Counted from the stretch's first letter, positions 16,169 to 25,238 are shown. The stretch: DNA of 64,000 nucleotides from Komagataeibacter sp. FNDCR2 (GCF_021295395.1 NZ_JAIWOU010000001.1:2927001-2991000), one strand, 5' to 3'. Notes: a model not told the origin generated them from the sequence alone. Numbers and translations are program-made.

Positions 16169-17677
16169 ATGGCAGTTCTTCAGGTTGAATCCCTGCGCAA
16201 GGCCTATCCCGGCGTTGTCGCGCTCGATCATATCGACCTGACGCTCGAAGCGGGGAAGGTCCATATCCTCGCAGGGGAAAACGGGGCGGGAAAGTCCACG
16301 CTGATCAAGGTGCTGACCGGGCTGGTCACCCCCGACCAAGGCCGTGTGCTGATCGGGGGGCATGATGCGCTGGCTGATCGCAGCCTGTTTTCGCGCGTGG
16401 CGTATGTGCCGCAGGAACTGAACCTGTTTGCATCCATGAGCGTGGCGGAAAACATGTTCATGCCGTTCGCGCGCTCCGGCTTCGGTAGCATGATGCTGCC
16501 GAAAAAGGCGATGCAGGCCGCCGCGCGCAGGCTCATGACCCGCTTTGGCATGCATGCCCGTCCCGACCAGGCGGTCGGGCGTATAAGCGTGCCCGACCAG
16601 CAGTTGCTCCAGATCGCGCGCGCCGCCAGCCGGGAGGAATTCCGCGTGCTGATCCTGGATGAACCCACATCCTCGCTCACCTCCAGCGAAACGGACCACC
16701 TGTTCACCATCCTGCGCACGCTACGTGATGAAGGATGCGCGATCGTGTTCGTCTCCCACCGGATGGAGGAAATATTTGTGCTGGGCGATACCGTGACCGT
16801 CCTGCGCAATGGCCGCAGCGTGGGCACGTACCCCATGGCGGATATGGGGGAGCAGGAACTGATCCGCCTCATGTCCGGCAACACCGTACATCTGGAGGAG
16901 CGTTTCCAGCCACGCGCGATCGCGTGCGCGGAGGATGAGACGATCCTGAAAGTGGAGCATATGAGCGGCCCCGGCTTCACCGATGCGTCCTTCACGCTGC
17001 GGCGCGGCGAGATACTGGGCTTTGCCGGTCTGGTCGGCGCGGGGCGTTCGGAACTCATGCAGACCATGTTCGGCTACCACCGCGCCACGGCGGGGCGGTG
17101 CGTCGTGCATGGGCGCGAAATTCCCCGTGGCCGGCCGGACGGTGCGGTGGGTCTGGGCATGCTCTACCTGCCCGAGGAGCGCCGGCACCACGGTATCTTC
17201 CCGCTGCTGAGCGTGCGCGAGAACATTGGCATTTCCGTCCTGGGCCGGATCATGCGTGGCGGCGTCATTCCATCGGGTCGGGAGCGGCGCGTGGTGGCGG
17301 ATACGGTCGAACAGTTCGATGTGCGTACATCCTCGGTGGAAAAGAAGATCATGTACCTGTCGGGCGGCAACCAGCAGAAGGCGATCATCGGCCGCGCCAT
17401 GGCCTGCCATCCGCGCGTGCTGATCTTTGATGAACCGACCAAGGGCATCGACATCGGCACCAAATTCCAGATCTACCGCATCATGCGGCAACTGGCCGAG
17501 GACGGGGTGGGGATCATCCTCGTCTCATCCGAAATGGCGGAGCTGCAACGCTGCGCCACCCGCATCATCACCATGCATGCGGGCCGGATCACCGGCTCGT
17601 TCGATCAGGCCACGACCGACATCAACACACTTGTAGGCGCGATCATCGGCGCGCCGGAGGTTCGTCATGTCGCTTGA
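16169..17677 (+). CDS. ABC importer ATPase with two nucleotide-binding domains
   Basis: 502 residues with two fused ATPase domains, as in RbsA/EryE-type sugar importers. Domain 1 has Walker A G-E-N-G-A-G-K-S-T near residue 37-45 and Walker B L-I-L-D-E-P-T. Its signature region reads R-I-S-V-P-D-Q-Q-L rather than LSGGQ-like. Domain 2 has a degenerate Walker A (G-L-V-G-A-G-R-S-E) but a good signature (L-S-G-G-N-Q-Q-K) and Walker B (L-I-F-D-E-P-T-K-G-I-D). Such asymmetry is normal for this class. AGGGAG precedes ATG 16169; an in-frame GTG at 16160 is less well spaced. The gene overlaps the permease by 11 bp. Confidence 0.9.
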   Translation: MAVLQVESLRKAYPGVVALDHIDLTLEAGKVHILAGENGAGKSTLIKVLTGLVTPDQGRVLIGGHDALADRSLFSRVAYVPQELNLFASMSVAENMFMPFARSGFGSMMLPKKAMQAAARRLMTRFGMHARPDQAVGRISVPDQQLLQIARAASREEFRVLILDEPTSSLTSSETDHLFTILRTLRDEGCAIVFVSHRMEEIFVLGDTVTVLRNGRSVGTYPMADMGEQELIRLMSGNTVHLEERFQPRAIACAEDETILKVEHMSGPGFTDASFTLRRGEILGFAGLVGAGRSELMQTMFGYHRATAGRCVVHGREIPRGRPDGAVGLGMLYLPEERRHHGIFPLLSVRENIGISVLGRIMRGGVIPSGRERRVVADTVEQFDVRTSSVEKKIMYLSGGNQQKAIIGRAMACHPRVLIFDEPTKGIDIGTKFQIYRIMRQLAEDGVGIILVSSEMAELQRCATRIITMHAGRITGSFDQATTDINTLVGAIIGAPEVRHVA

Positions 17678-18683
17678 AACCACATTTCCCACCGCCCCGC
17701 CCACGCCACCGCGCCTGCCGCCGCTGCGCAGGCTGGCCGCGCGCTGCATGAGCAGCCCGCTGGGGGGCGTAATCGCGGCGCTTGTCATCATATTCGGCGT
17801 GTCGTGCCTGCTGTCGCCGCATTTCCTGACCAGCTTCAACCTCATGATCATGGCGCGCGCGCTGGCCTTTATCGGGCTGGTCACGATCGGGCAGTCCGTC
17901 CTCATGATCCTGGGGGAACTGGACCTGTCGGTCGGCGCCATTGGCGGGCTGGCGGGTATTACGGGGGGCATGCTCATGGTGCAGGCGGGTCTTGACCCGT
18001 GGCTGTCGCTTGGGCTGTGCCTGTTGCTGGGCACGCTGTGCGGCATGCTCAACGGCGTGCTGATTACCCGGCTGCGGCTTCATTCGCTGGTGCTGACCAT
18101 CGGCATGGCGGGCGTGTACGGCGGGGCCAACCTTGTCGTGACGAAAGGGGTCGCCATTACCGGCGTGCCCGGCGACATCTCGTTCCTTGGCCGGGGGGTG
18201 GTTTACGGGGTGCCGGTGCCCTTCGTCATCCTGCTCGCCTGCCTTGGCGTCGTGGGCTTCGTGATGGCGCGCACGCCGGTGGGACGGTATGTCTATGCGA
18301 TCGGCAGCAACCCCGAAGCGGCGCGCATGCTGGGCCTGCGGGTTGACGCCATCCGGGTCGCGGCCTTCGCCACGGCGGGGTTCCTGTCCGCCCTTGCGGG
18401 TATCCTCATGGTGGCGCGTCTGGGCACGGCGCAGCCTTCCATCGGGGATACGTGGGTGCTGGCCCCGATCGCCGCCGCCGTCATCGGTGGGGTCGCGACA
18501 ACGGGGGGGCTGGGCAGTCCGGTCGGCGCGGTGCTGGGTGCGGTGATCATCGGCATTATCGAAAACATCATCGTGCTGTTCGGCATCTCGCCTTACTGGC
18601 AGTCGATCGTCAGTGGCGGGATCGTCGTGCTGGCCATTTCCTTCGATTCACTGGCGCGGCGCTACATCCATCGCGATGCGTAG
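17667..18683 (+). CDS. ABC importer permease, ribose/RbsC type
   Basis: 338 residues with about 8-10 hydrophobic helices. It contains G-E-L-D-L-S-V-G-A-I (near residue 87-96), the family hallmark, and a coupling region N-P-E-A-A-R-M-L-G-L just before a late helix. It forms the channel for the importer encoded upstream and overlaps the ATPase gene by 11 bp. The kinase-like gene begins 37 bp downstream, so importer and kinase are probably co-transcribed. Confidence 0.9.
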   Translation: MSLETTFPTAPPTPPRLPPLRRLAARCMSSPLGGVIAALVIIFGVSCLLSPHFLTSFNLMIMARALAFIGLVTIGQSVLMILGELDLSVGAIGGLAGITGGMLMVQAGLDPWLSLGLCLLLGTLCGMLNGVLITRLRLHSLVLTIGMAGVYGGANLVVTKGVAITGVPGDISFLGRGVVYGVPVPFVILLACLGVVGFVMARTPVGRYVYAIGSNPEAARMLGLRVDAIRVAAFATAGFLSALAGILMVARLGTAQPSIGDTWVLAPIAAAVIGGVATTGGLGSPVGAVLGAVIIGIIENIIVLFGISPYWQSIVSGGIVVLAISFDSLARRYIHRDA

Positions 18684-18720
18684 GCGCACGGGCATTTCCT
18701 GACGGCAGGGAGACATGACA

Positions 18721-20502
18721 ATGACCAGAATTTGCGGTGATGCTTCCGAATTCGCCCTCTCGGCGCTGCATGGCTACAGCCTGGCCAACCGCCATCTGGT
18801 GCGCATGGTACGCGGTGGGGTCGTGCGGGCCACGCCGGGCCGGGCGGGCAAGGTGGCGGTGGTGGTGGGGGGTGGTTCAGGCCACTATCCCGCCTTTAAC
18901 GGCTATGTCGGCGCCGGATTTGCCGATGCCGCGGTGGCGGGGGACATCTTCGCCTCCCCCTCCACGCAGGCGATCCACGCCGTGGCGCGCAGGGCGGAAC
19001 GTGGGGGCGGGGTCATACTCGGGTTCGGGAATTACGCGGGCGATGTGCTGAACTTCGGCATTGCCGCCGACCGGCTGCGGGAAGCGGGCATTGACACCCG
19101 CCTGCTCGCCACCACCGATGACGTGGCCAGCGCCGATGCGGCCGATGCGGCGCGCAGGCGCGGTGTCGCGGGGGATCTCGCGGTTTTCAAGATCGTGGGG
19201 GCGGCGGCGGAGGCGGGGCTGGGCCTTGATGAAGTCGAGGCCATTGGCCAGCGCGCCAACCGCCAGACCCGGACCTTCGGCGTGGCGTTCGAGGGCTGCA
19301 CCCTGCCCGGTGAGCGGGCGCGCCTGTTCCACGTGCCCGAAAACCGTATGGCGCTCGGTCTGGGCGTGCATGGTGAACCCGGCGTGGATGAGCAGGATAT
19401 TCCCACCCCCGCCCAACTGGCGCACATCCTGTTCGACCGTATCGTGGCCGAACTGCCCGATGGTGCCTCCCGCCGTGTCGCCATCATCCTCAACGGGCTG
19501 GGCAGCACCACGCCCGAAGAGCTTTTCGTGCTGTGGGAGGCGCTTTCCCCCCTGCTGGCGCAGGCTGGCCTGACCGTGATCGCGCCATTGGTGGGCGAAT
19601 ACGTGACCAGCCTCGATATGGCGGGCTGTTCGCTGACCATGACGTGGCTGGACGCGGAACTGGAACATTACTGGCGCGCGCCGGTCGAGACCGCCGCCCT
19701 GCGCCATGCGGGCGTGGAGGGCGAGCCGGACATGGCGGATGCGGTGATGGAAGCCGAACCGGCCCCGATCCATGCCCCCGCCATCACGGCGGAGGGACGA
19801 CGCGGCGGGTTGTGCGTGGCCGATGTCATGACGCAACTGGCGCAGGCGCTGGCGGCGGCGGAAACGGAGCTGGGCCACATCGATGCCATAGCGGGCGATG
19901 GCGACCATGGGCAGGGCATGGCGCGGGGGGCGGGGGCTGCGCGCCATGCCGCCCGTGCCGCCGCCATGGCGCATGCGGGTGCCGCCACGGTGCTGGCCGC
20001 CGCCGCCGATGCGTGGGCCGACCGCGCGGGCGGCACATCCGGCGCGCTGTGGGGCGAAGGACTGCGCGCCTTCGCCATGGCGCTGGATGATGGGGGCATG
20101 CCCGATGCAACGCAACTGGCGGGTGGCGCGCGGCGGGCGATGGAGCGCGTGATGCAGCTTGGCAGGGCCCGGCCGGGCGACAAGACGCTGCTGGACGCGC
20201 TCGTGCCGTTTGTCGAGACACTGGAGCGGGAATGCGCCATGGGGCATGCCGTGTCCGATGCCTGGGGCATTGCCGCCAGTGCCGCGCAACAGGCGGCGGA
20301 TGCCACGCGTGACCTCATGCCCCGGATCGGCCGCGCGCGCACCCATGGCGCGCGCAGCCTGGGCCATCCGGATGCGGGCGCCCTTTCACTGGCGCTCTGC
20401 CTGCGCGTGGTGGGGGAACATCTGGGTGATGTCAGGCAGCCTTCAACGGACATGGCCTGCATGGCCGGTGAAACGCGCGATCCCCTCCAGCCCCGGGCCT
20501 GA
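18721..20502 (+). CDS. Dihydroxyacetone-kinase family protein, candidate erythrulose kinase
   Basis: 593 residues, a DhaK-DhaL fusion. The DhaK part has V-V-G-G-G-S-G-H-Y-P and D-I-F-A-S-P-S, with G-L-G-V-H-G-E-P-G carrying the substrate-binding His. The DhaL part has I-A-G-D-G-D-H-G with the metal-binding Asp residues. True DHA kinases usually have G-S-G-H-E-P; the Tyr here is a form I associate with tetrulose kinases (LerK/DerK type). Position at the end of the tetritol/ABC operon suggests phosphorylation of imported erythrulose, which acetic acid bacteria form by periplasmic oxidation of erythritol. Dihydroxyacetone kinase for glycerol products is the main alternative. AGGGAG is 8 bp before ATG 18721. 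Confidence 0.7.
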   Translation: MTRICGDASEFALSALHGYSLANRHLVRMVRGGVVRATPGRAGKVAVVVGGGSGHYPAFNGYVGAGFADAAVAGDIFASPSTQAIHAVARRAERGGGVILGFGNYAGDVLNFGIAADRLREAGIDTRLLATTDDVASADAADAARRRGVAGDLAVFKIVGAAAEAGLGLDEVEAIGQRANRQTRTFGVAFEGCTLPGERARLFHVPENRMALGLGVHGEPGVDEQDIPTPAQLAHILFDRIVAELPDGASRRVAIILNGLGSTTPEELFVLWEALSPLLAQAGLTVIAPLVGEYVTSLDMAGCSLTMTWLDAELEHYWRAPVETAALRHAGVEGEPDMADAVMEAEPAPIHAPAITAEGRRGGLCVADVMTQLAQALAAAETELGHIDAIAGDGDHGQGMARGAGAARHAARAAAMAHAGAATVLAAAADAWADRAGGTSGALWGEGLRAFAMALDDGGMPDATQLAGGARRAMERVMQLGRARPGDKTLLDALVPFVETLERECAMGHAVSDAWGIAASAAQQAADATRDLMPRIGRARTHGARSLGHPDAGALSLALCLRVVGEHLGDVRQPSTDMACMAGETRDPLQPRA

Positions 20503-20520
20503 AGCCGGACCCGGGCCCGG
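20493..20520. terminator. Hairpin between convergent genes
   Basis: CCGGGCC (20493-20499) and GGCCCGG (20514-20520) can pair. The hairpin covers the end of the kinase gene and lies before the convergent regulator stop. There is no T-tract, so it is only a weak terminator candidate. Confidence 0.3.
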
Positions 20521-20555
20521 AACCCGCGTGATGAAGCGGAGCGGGGAGACATCAT

Positions 20556-21506
20556 TCAGGCGCGTTTCGTGGCGGGCGCGCCGGTCAGGCTGCGTATCTT
20601 GCGGTGCAGGGTGGAGCGGCTGATGCCCAGCATCCGCGCCGCCACCGCCACCTTGCCGCGTGCGCTGGCCAGCGCCGTGTCGATCGCCATGATCTGCGCG
20701 TCACGCAATGGCGTGGTGGGGGGCGAGGTATCGTTCAGCAGGCACAGGCTTACGTCCTGCGCGGGGGCAATGCCCATATGCTGCCGGGCGGCATGGGTCG
20801 CCCCCACCACCCGGCGTTCCGGATCGAGCGCCAGCATGGGTACGGACGGACCCTCCGCCATGCCCAGGATCATGATGGTATGATTGCGGTACCGATCCAT
20901 GAAACACGCCTGTTCGATCTGACGGGCCGCCTGCAGCAGGCAGGTCGCGATCAGCATGCCGTTGGTACTGTCGCCCACGGACCGGAACGTGCTGGCGTTG
21001 ATGGCTCCGGCAAGGCGGCCCGCCGCGTCATAAACCGGCATGGCGATGCAGCTCAGCCCGTGCAGCCTGCTGCGCCAGTGCTGGTTGCGGTGAACGCTCA
21101 CGCCCCGATGTTCGGCAAGGCAGGTTCCAATGCCATTGGTGCCCGCGCTGCGCTCATGCCACAGGGCGCCGGGCCATAGCTGCCAGCGGCGGCACCCGCG
21201 CTGCATGTCCGCGCCCGTTCTGTGCGCAACCACGACCCCACCGGCGCTGGACAGCATGACGGTATACCCCACGGGTTCCACCGCCGCGTGCACCCGGTCC
21301 ATTTCCGGCCCCGCGAAGTGCAGCATCCGGCCCATCTGCTGGCAGCACTGGCGCAGTTCGGCGCCCGACAGCATATCGGGCAGCGCGGGTGTCGCGGGGT
21401 CAAGGTTGTAGTCATGTTGGCATCGCCGCCATGAGGCTTCCAGCCCGGCCTGGAGTGCGGGCGTGGTGGCAGGGGCGGAAGACAGGAAACGTGGACTACG
21501 CAACAT
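20556..21506 (-). CDS. AcoR-like regulator lacking the AAA+ domain
   Basis: About 316 residues from ATG 21506; the frame continues to 21587 but that part overlaps a perfect palindrome. The N-terminal region W-R-R-C-Q-H-D-Y-N-L-D is typical of AcoR/DhaR. A GAF-like sensor follows (N-G-I-G-T-C-L-A-E-H-R, then A-M-P-V-Y-D-A-A-G-R-L-A-G). The C-terminal Fis-type HTH is A-A-R-M-L-G-I-S-R-S-T-L-H-R-K-I-R. There is no Walker A/B and no G-A-F-T-G-A loop, so the sigma-54 activation domain is missing entirely. It is divergent from acoABC and probably controls it, but it cannot work as a classical sigma-54 activator. Confidence 0.8.
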   Translation of the reverse strand: MLRSPRFLSSAPATTPALQAGLEASWRRCQHDYNLDPATPALPDMLSGAELRQCCQQMGRMLHFAGPEMDRVHAAVEPVGYTVMLSSAGGVVVAHRTGADMQRGCRRWQLWPGALWHERSAGTNGIGTCLAEHRGVSVHRNQHWRSRLHGLSCIAMPVYDAAGRLAGAINASTFRSVGDSTNGMLIATCLLQAARQIEQACFMDRYRNHTIMILGMAEGPSVPMLALDPERRVVGATHAARQHMGIAPAQDVSLCLLNDTSPPTTPLRDAQIMAIDTALASARGKVAVAARMLGISRSTLHRKIRSLTGAPATKRA

Positions 21507-21567
21507 GCTGTATTCTTTTTTTCCGGCACTGATATGCGTGTGAGGTGGCGCGTAAACTCCCGGCCAG

Positions 21568-21587
21568 GTGTCGCGGTTTCGCGACAC
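21568..21587. promoter_or_regulatory. Perfect palindrome upstream of acoA
   Basis: GTGTCGCG and CGCGACAC flank a GTTT spacer. It lies in the divergent gap, 62 bp before the regulator start and 144 bp before acoA. The TGTC-GACA symmetry is of the type bound by Fis-HTH proteins of the AcoR/NtrC group, so the adjacent regulator is the natural candidate to bind it. Confidence 0.55.
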
Positions 21588-21730
21588 TTCGTACTGTGTC
21601 CGTCACATGGGTGTGAAAGACGGCAGGCCATTCTTGCCCGGCCATTCCATGCGGGTGTGTGCTGCGTGGGTACCCGCCCGCACCCCGTGTGCCCAATGGG
21701 CGGGACCAGTAAGGAACAGGGGAAATACCC

Positions 21731-22696
21731 ATGCAAATAGCGCGTGAAACGCTGCTGCGCTCATACCGGGCCATGCGCACCATCCGCATGTTTGAAGAGC
21801 GTCTGCATGTTGAATTCGCAACCGGCGAAATTCCCGGTTTCGTCCACCTCTATTGCGGCGAGGAAGCCTCCGCCGTAGGGGTGTGCGCCAATCTTACGGA
21901 TAATGACACCATCGCCAGCACCCATCGCGGCCATGGCCACTGCATTGCCAAGGGCGTGGAAGTTGGCGGCATGATGTCCGAAATTTACGGGCGCAGCACC
22001 GGCGTATGCCGGGGCAAGGGCGGCTCGATGCACATAGCCGACCTGACATGCGGCATGCTGGGGGCCAATGGCATCGTGGGCGGTGGCCCCCCGCTGATCT
22101 GTGGCGCGGCGCTGTCGCACAAGACCCTGCGTGACGGCGGGGTTGCCGTCGCCTTTTATGGTGATGGCGCCTCCAACGAAGGCACGACGCTCGAAAGCCT
22201 CAACCTCGCCATGGTCTGGCAGTTGCCCGCCGTTTTCGTGGTGGAGGACAATGGCTATGGCGAGGCCACCAGTTCCTCCTACGCCTGCGCGGGCACCCAG
22301 AAGGCGCGCGCCGCGGGTTTTGGCATGCCGTATATCGAATGCGACGGGTCGGACTATTTCGCCGTCCATCAGGCGGCGGGTGAGGCGATTGCCCATGCGC
22401 GCGAGGGCAAGGGCCCGGTCATGCTGCATGTCCACCTGACACGCTGGTACGGCCATTTTGAAGGGGACGCCATGACCTACCGCGCCGCGGATGAAGTGCC
22501 GAAGGCGCGGAGCGAGCATGACTGCCTCAAGCTGTTTCGGGACCGTGTGACGCAGGCGGGCCTGCTTGACGCCAGCGTGCTCGATGAAATCGACGCCGCC
22601 GTGGCGGACGAGATCGAGGCCGCCGTAATGAAAGCGAAGGATGATCCGCTACCGCAGGCGCCCGACCTTCTGGCCGATGTGTATGTCCGGTACTGA
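21731..22696 (+). CDS. acoA: Acetoin dehydrogenase E1 alpha, thiamine-diphosphate dependent
   Basis: 321 residues. The order is typical of 2-oxoacid/acetoin dehydrogenase E1 alpha: Y-R-A-M-R-T-I-R-M-F-E-E-R-L at the N-terminus, H-R-G-H-G-H, G-K-G-G-S-M-H, and the ThDP motif G-D-G-A-S-N-E-G-T (about 146-154) ending in E-D-N-G-Y. Short E1 alpha proteins of about 320 residues next to a lipoyl-hydrolase type E2 are characteristic of acetoin dehydrogenase rather than pyruvate dehydrogenase. The enzyme cleaves acetoin to acetaldehyde and acetyl-CoA. First gene of acoABC. Confidence 0.85.
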   Translation: MQIARETLLRSYRAMRTIRMFEERLHVEFATGEIPGFVHLYCGEEASAVGVCANLTDNDTIASTHRGHGHCIAKGVEVGGMMSEIYGRSTGVCRGKGGSMHIADLTCGMLGANGIVGGGPPLICGAALSHKTLRDGGVAVAFYGDGASNEGTTLESLNLAMVWQLPAVFVVEDNGYGEATSSSYACAGTQKARAAGFGMPYIECDGSDYFAVHQAAGEAIAHAREGKGPVMLHVHLTRWYGHFEGDAMTYRAADEVPKARSEHDCLKLFRDRVTQAGLLDASVLDEIDAAVADEIEAAVMKAKDDPLPQAPDLLADVYVRY

Positions 22697-22728
22697 TCCG
22701 ATCCCTTCAGGAACGAAAGAAGCGAACA

Positions 22729-23757
22729 ATGAGCAAGAAAAGCTTTCGTCAGGCCATTAACGAGGCCCTGCGCCAGGAAATGCGCCGCGATCCCACCGTG
22801 GTCCTGATGGGTGAGGACGTGGCCGGTGGCCGTGGTGGATCGGCGGGCATAACGGATGCATGGGGCGGCGTTCTGGGCGTGACCAAGGGACTGCTGGAGG
22901 AATTTGGCGATACCCGCGTCCTCGACACCCCCATTACCGAAGCCTCCTATATCGGCGCTGCCGCCGGTGCGGCGGTGACGGGCCTGCGCCCGGTGGCGGA
23001 ACTGATGTTTGTCGATTTTGTCGGCTCCTGCCTTGACCAGATCATGAACCAGGCCGCGAAGTTCCGGTACATGTTCGGCGGCAAGGCGCGCACGCCGCTG
23101 GTCATCCGCGCCATGTACGGCGCGGGATTCAACGCCGCCGCCCAGCATAGCCAGGCGCTGTATCCGCTGTTCACCCATATTCCGGGGCTGAAGGTTGTCG
23201 TGCCTTCCTCCCCCTATGAAGCCAAGGGCCTGCTGATTTCAGCCATCCGTGACGACGATCCCGTCATCTTCCTTGAAAACAAGGTGATGTATGATGACGA
23301 GGAGGAGGTGCCCGACGAGGCCTATACCATCCCGCTGGGGGAGGCGAACCTGACGCGCGAGGGCAACGATGTCACCATCGTCGCCTTCGGCCGCATGGTC
23401 GGGCTTGCCAACCAGGCGGCTGACCGGCTGGACAGGAAGGGGATAAGCTGTACGGTCATCGACCCGCGCACCACATCGCCGCTCGACCGGGAAACGATAC
23501 TGGAATGCGTGGCGGATACCGGCAGGCTGGTCATTGTTGACGAATCAAGCCCGCGCTGCAACATGGCGACCGATGTCGCGGCCCTGGTGGCGGAAGAAGC
23601 GTTCGATACGCTGCGCGCGCCCATCCGCCGCGTGGTGCCCCCCCATACGCCGGTGCCGTTCGCCACGGTTCTGGAAACGCTTTACCTGCCCAGTGTGGAA
23701 AAGATCGAGGCGGCGGTCACCGCCACCATGAACCATCGTGTTGTGGAGAAAGTCTGA
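22729..23757 (+). CDS. acoB: Acetoin dehydrogenase E1 beta
   Basis: 342 residues, standard length. M-G-E-D-V-A-G, D-T-P-I-T-E-A-S-Y-I-G-A-A-A-G-A-A, F-V-D-F and Q-I-M-N-Q-A-A-K-F-R-Y-M-F-G-G follow the E1 beta transketolase-type pattern. It pairs with AcoA to form the alpha2beta2 E1. It starts 33 bp after acoA and ends 1 bp before the acoC start codon. Confidence 0.88.
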   Translation: MSKKSFRQAINEALRQEMRRDPTVVLMGEDVAGGRGGSAGITDAWGGVLGVTKGLLEEFGDTRVLDTPITEASYIGAAAGAAVTGLRPVAELMFVDFVGSCLDQIMNQAAKFRYMFGGKARTPLVIRAMYGAGFNAAAQHSQALYPLFTHIPGLKVVVPSSPYEAKGLLISAIRDDDPVIFLENKVMYDDEEEVPDEAYTIPLGEANLTREGNDVTIVAFGRMVGLANQAADRLDRKGISCTVIDPRTTSPLDRETILECVADTGRLVIVDESSPRCNMATDVAALVAEEAFDTLRAPIRRVVPPHTPVPFATVLETLYLPSVEKIEAAVTATMNHRVVEKV

Positions 23758-23758
23758 C

Positions 23759-24907
23759 ATGGCCCAGGACATCACCCCCATTACCATGCCCAAATTCGGC
23801 CTGGCCATGACGGAAGGCAAGATTGCCGGCTGGATGGTCGCGCCGGATACGGACATAAAGACCGGCGATGAACTGGTTGATATCGAGACCAGCAAGATCA
23901 CCAATACCTTCGAAAGCCCCGTGACCGGCAGGCTGCGCCGGCAGGTCGCGGCGAATGGTGAGACGCTGCCCGTCGGTGCACTGATCGGCGTGGTCGCGGA
24001 TGCGGCGGTCAGCGATGCGGACATTGATGCGTTCATCAGCCGTTTCCAGGCGGATTTCGCCGCCACCGCGGGCGAGGCGGGCACGGACGCCCCGGTGGAT
24101 GAGCCGGTCATGGTGACGGTGGGCAGTCATACCCTGCGCGTGCATGACCGGGGCACGGGGGAGGAGACGCCTCTCGTGCTCATTCACGGCTTTGGCGGCG
24201 ACCTGAAGAACTGGATGCTCAACCACGCCGCACTGGCACAGGGGCGGCGCGTCATCGCCTTCGACCTGCCGGGGCATGGTGGTTCATCCAAGGATGTCGG
24301 GCCGGGCACGCTGGCTTTCTTCGCGGAGGTCACGGCACAGTTGCTGGCCCATCTCAAGCTGGGGCGCGTGCATGTTCTCGGTCATTCGCTGGGGGGCGGC
24401 ATCGCGCTGACACTGGCGCAGATGGCGCCGCAGAGCGTGGCCTCGCTTACGCTCATCGCCCCGGCCGGGCTGGGGGCGCAGATCAACATGGAATTCATCA
24501 ACGGCTTTATCGAGGCCGACCGTGTGCGTACGTTGCAGGATGTCCTGAAATATCTGGTACATGACAAATCCCTCATCGGGCGGCGCATGGCGGATGATGT
24601 GTTGCGTTACAAACGCCTTGACGGGGCGGAGGCGGCCCTGCGCACCATCTCGGCCGCGTGCTTTCCCAATGGCAGGCAGGGGGATGACCTGCGCCCGGTC
24701 GTGGAGGCCGCCGATCTGCCCATAACCCTGATATGGGGTCACGAAGATGAAATCCTGCCCGTCACCGGGGCGGATGGCCTGCCCGCACGTATTGTGCGGC
24801 ACATCCTGCCCGACATCGGGCATATGCCGCAACTGGAAGCCGCCAGCAAGGTCAACACGCTTGTTGCCGACTTCATCAAAAGCCCCGACCTTGTAAAAAC
24901 ACCCTGA
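23759..24907 (+). CDS. acoC: Acetoin dehydrogenase E2: lipoyl domain fused to alpha/beta hydrolase fold
   Basis: 382 residues. The N-terminal lipoyl domain (about 1-80) carries the lipoylated Lys in D-I-E-T-S-K-I-T-N. An Ala/Asp-rich linker leads to an alpha/beta-hydrolase domain with H-G-F-G-G-D, G-H-S-L-G-G-G (nucleophile Ser) and a late Asp/His pair. This fused form is the hallmark of AcoC, in which the hydrolase-like domain acts as acetyltransferase. ATG 23759 follows a GGAG and is 1 bp after the acoB stop. No dihydrolipoamide dehydrogenase (E3) follows, so E3 must come from elsewhere. Confidence 0.88.
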   Translation: MAQDITPITMPKFGLAMTEGKIAGWMVAPDTDIKTGDELVDIETSKITNTFESPVTGRLRRQVAANGETLPVGALIGVVADAAVSDADIDAFISRFQADFAATAGEAGTDAPVDEPVMVTVGSHTLRVHDRGTGEETPLVLIHGFGGDLKNWMLNHAALAQGRRVIAFDLPGHGGSSKDVGPGTLAFFAEVTAQLLAHLKLGRVHVLGHSLGGGIALTLAQMAPQSVASLTLIAPAGLGAQINMEFINGFIEADRVRTLQDVLKYLVHDKSLIGRRMADDVLRYKRLDGAEAALRTISAACFPNGRQGDDLRPVVEAADLPITLIWGHEDEILPVTGADGLPARIVRHILPDIGHMPQLEAASKVNTLVADFIKSPDLVKTP

Positions 24908-24943
24908 CAGGCGGGGCAGGCTCCATTCACGACACCCGCAACG

Positions 24944-24975
24944 AAAGGGGAGGGGCGCAGCGGCCTCTCCCCTTA
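24944..24975 (+). terminator. Hairpin terminator candidate after acoC
   Basis: AAGGGGAG (24945-24952) pairs with CTCCCCTT (24967-24974) across a GC-rich loop, 37 bp after the acoC stop. No long T run follows, so it may be a weak or factor-assisted terminator. The remaining 260 bp to the next gene is AT-rich at 25015-25075 and otherwise shows nothing identifiable. Confidence 0.45.
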
Positions 24976-25238
24976 ACTGTTGGGATTTCATGCCCTTCAT
25001 CATCGGGGGGTGCATAAGTAATCGTGAAAGAAATAAAAGCAAATTTAGTGTAAATGATGATCATATGGTCATGTAGTGTTGTTGAGAGCGGGTTTCGCTT
25101 TTACCGCCTGTTACTTACCCAAAAATACGCACGGCATGCCTGTCCAGTACCGGCGCCTGTGTATTCACCCGTATTTCCAAAGACGCGGCAAAACAGAAAA
25201 GGCCGGACTGGAACACCAGTCATGGCATGGGAATAATA

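Noticed and set aside
18877-20367. 496-codon open frame antisense to the Dak-family kinase
   Set aside because: It is a composition shadow of a high-GC gene, full of Arg/His/Gly, with no domain, while the plus-strand frame has clear DhaK and DhaL motifs.
21588-21730. Sigma-54 (-24/-12) promoter for acoA
   Set aside because: The closest match, around 21620-21640, has the wrong spacing between the GG and GC elements, and the adjacent regulator has no AAA+ domain.
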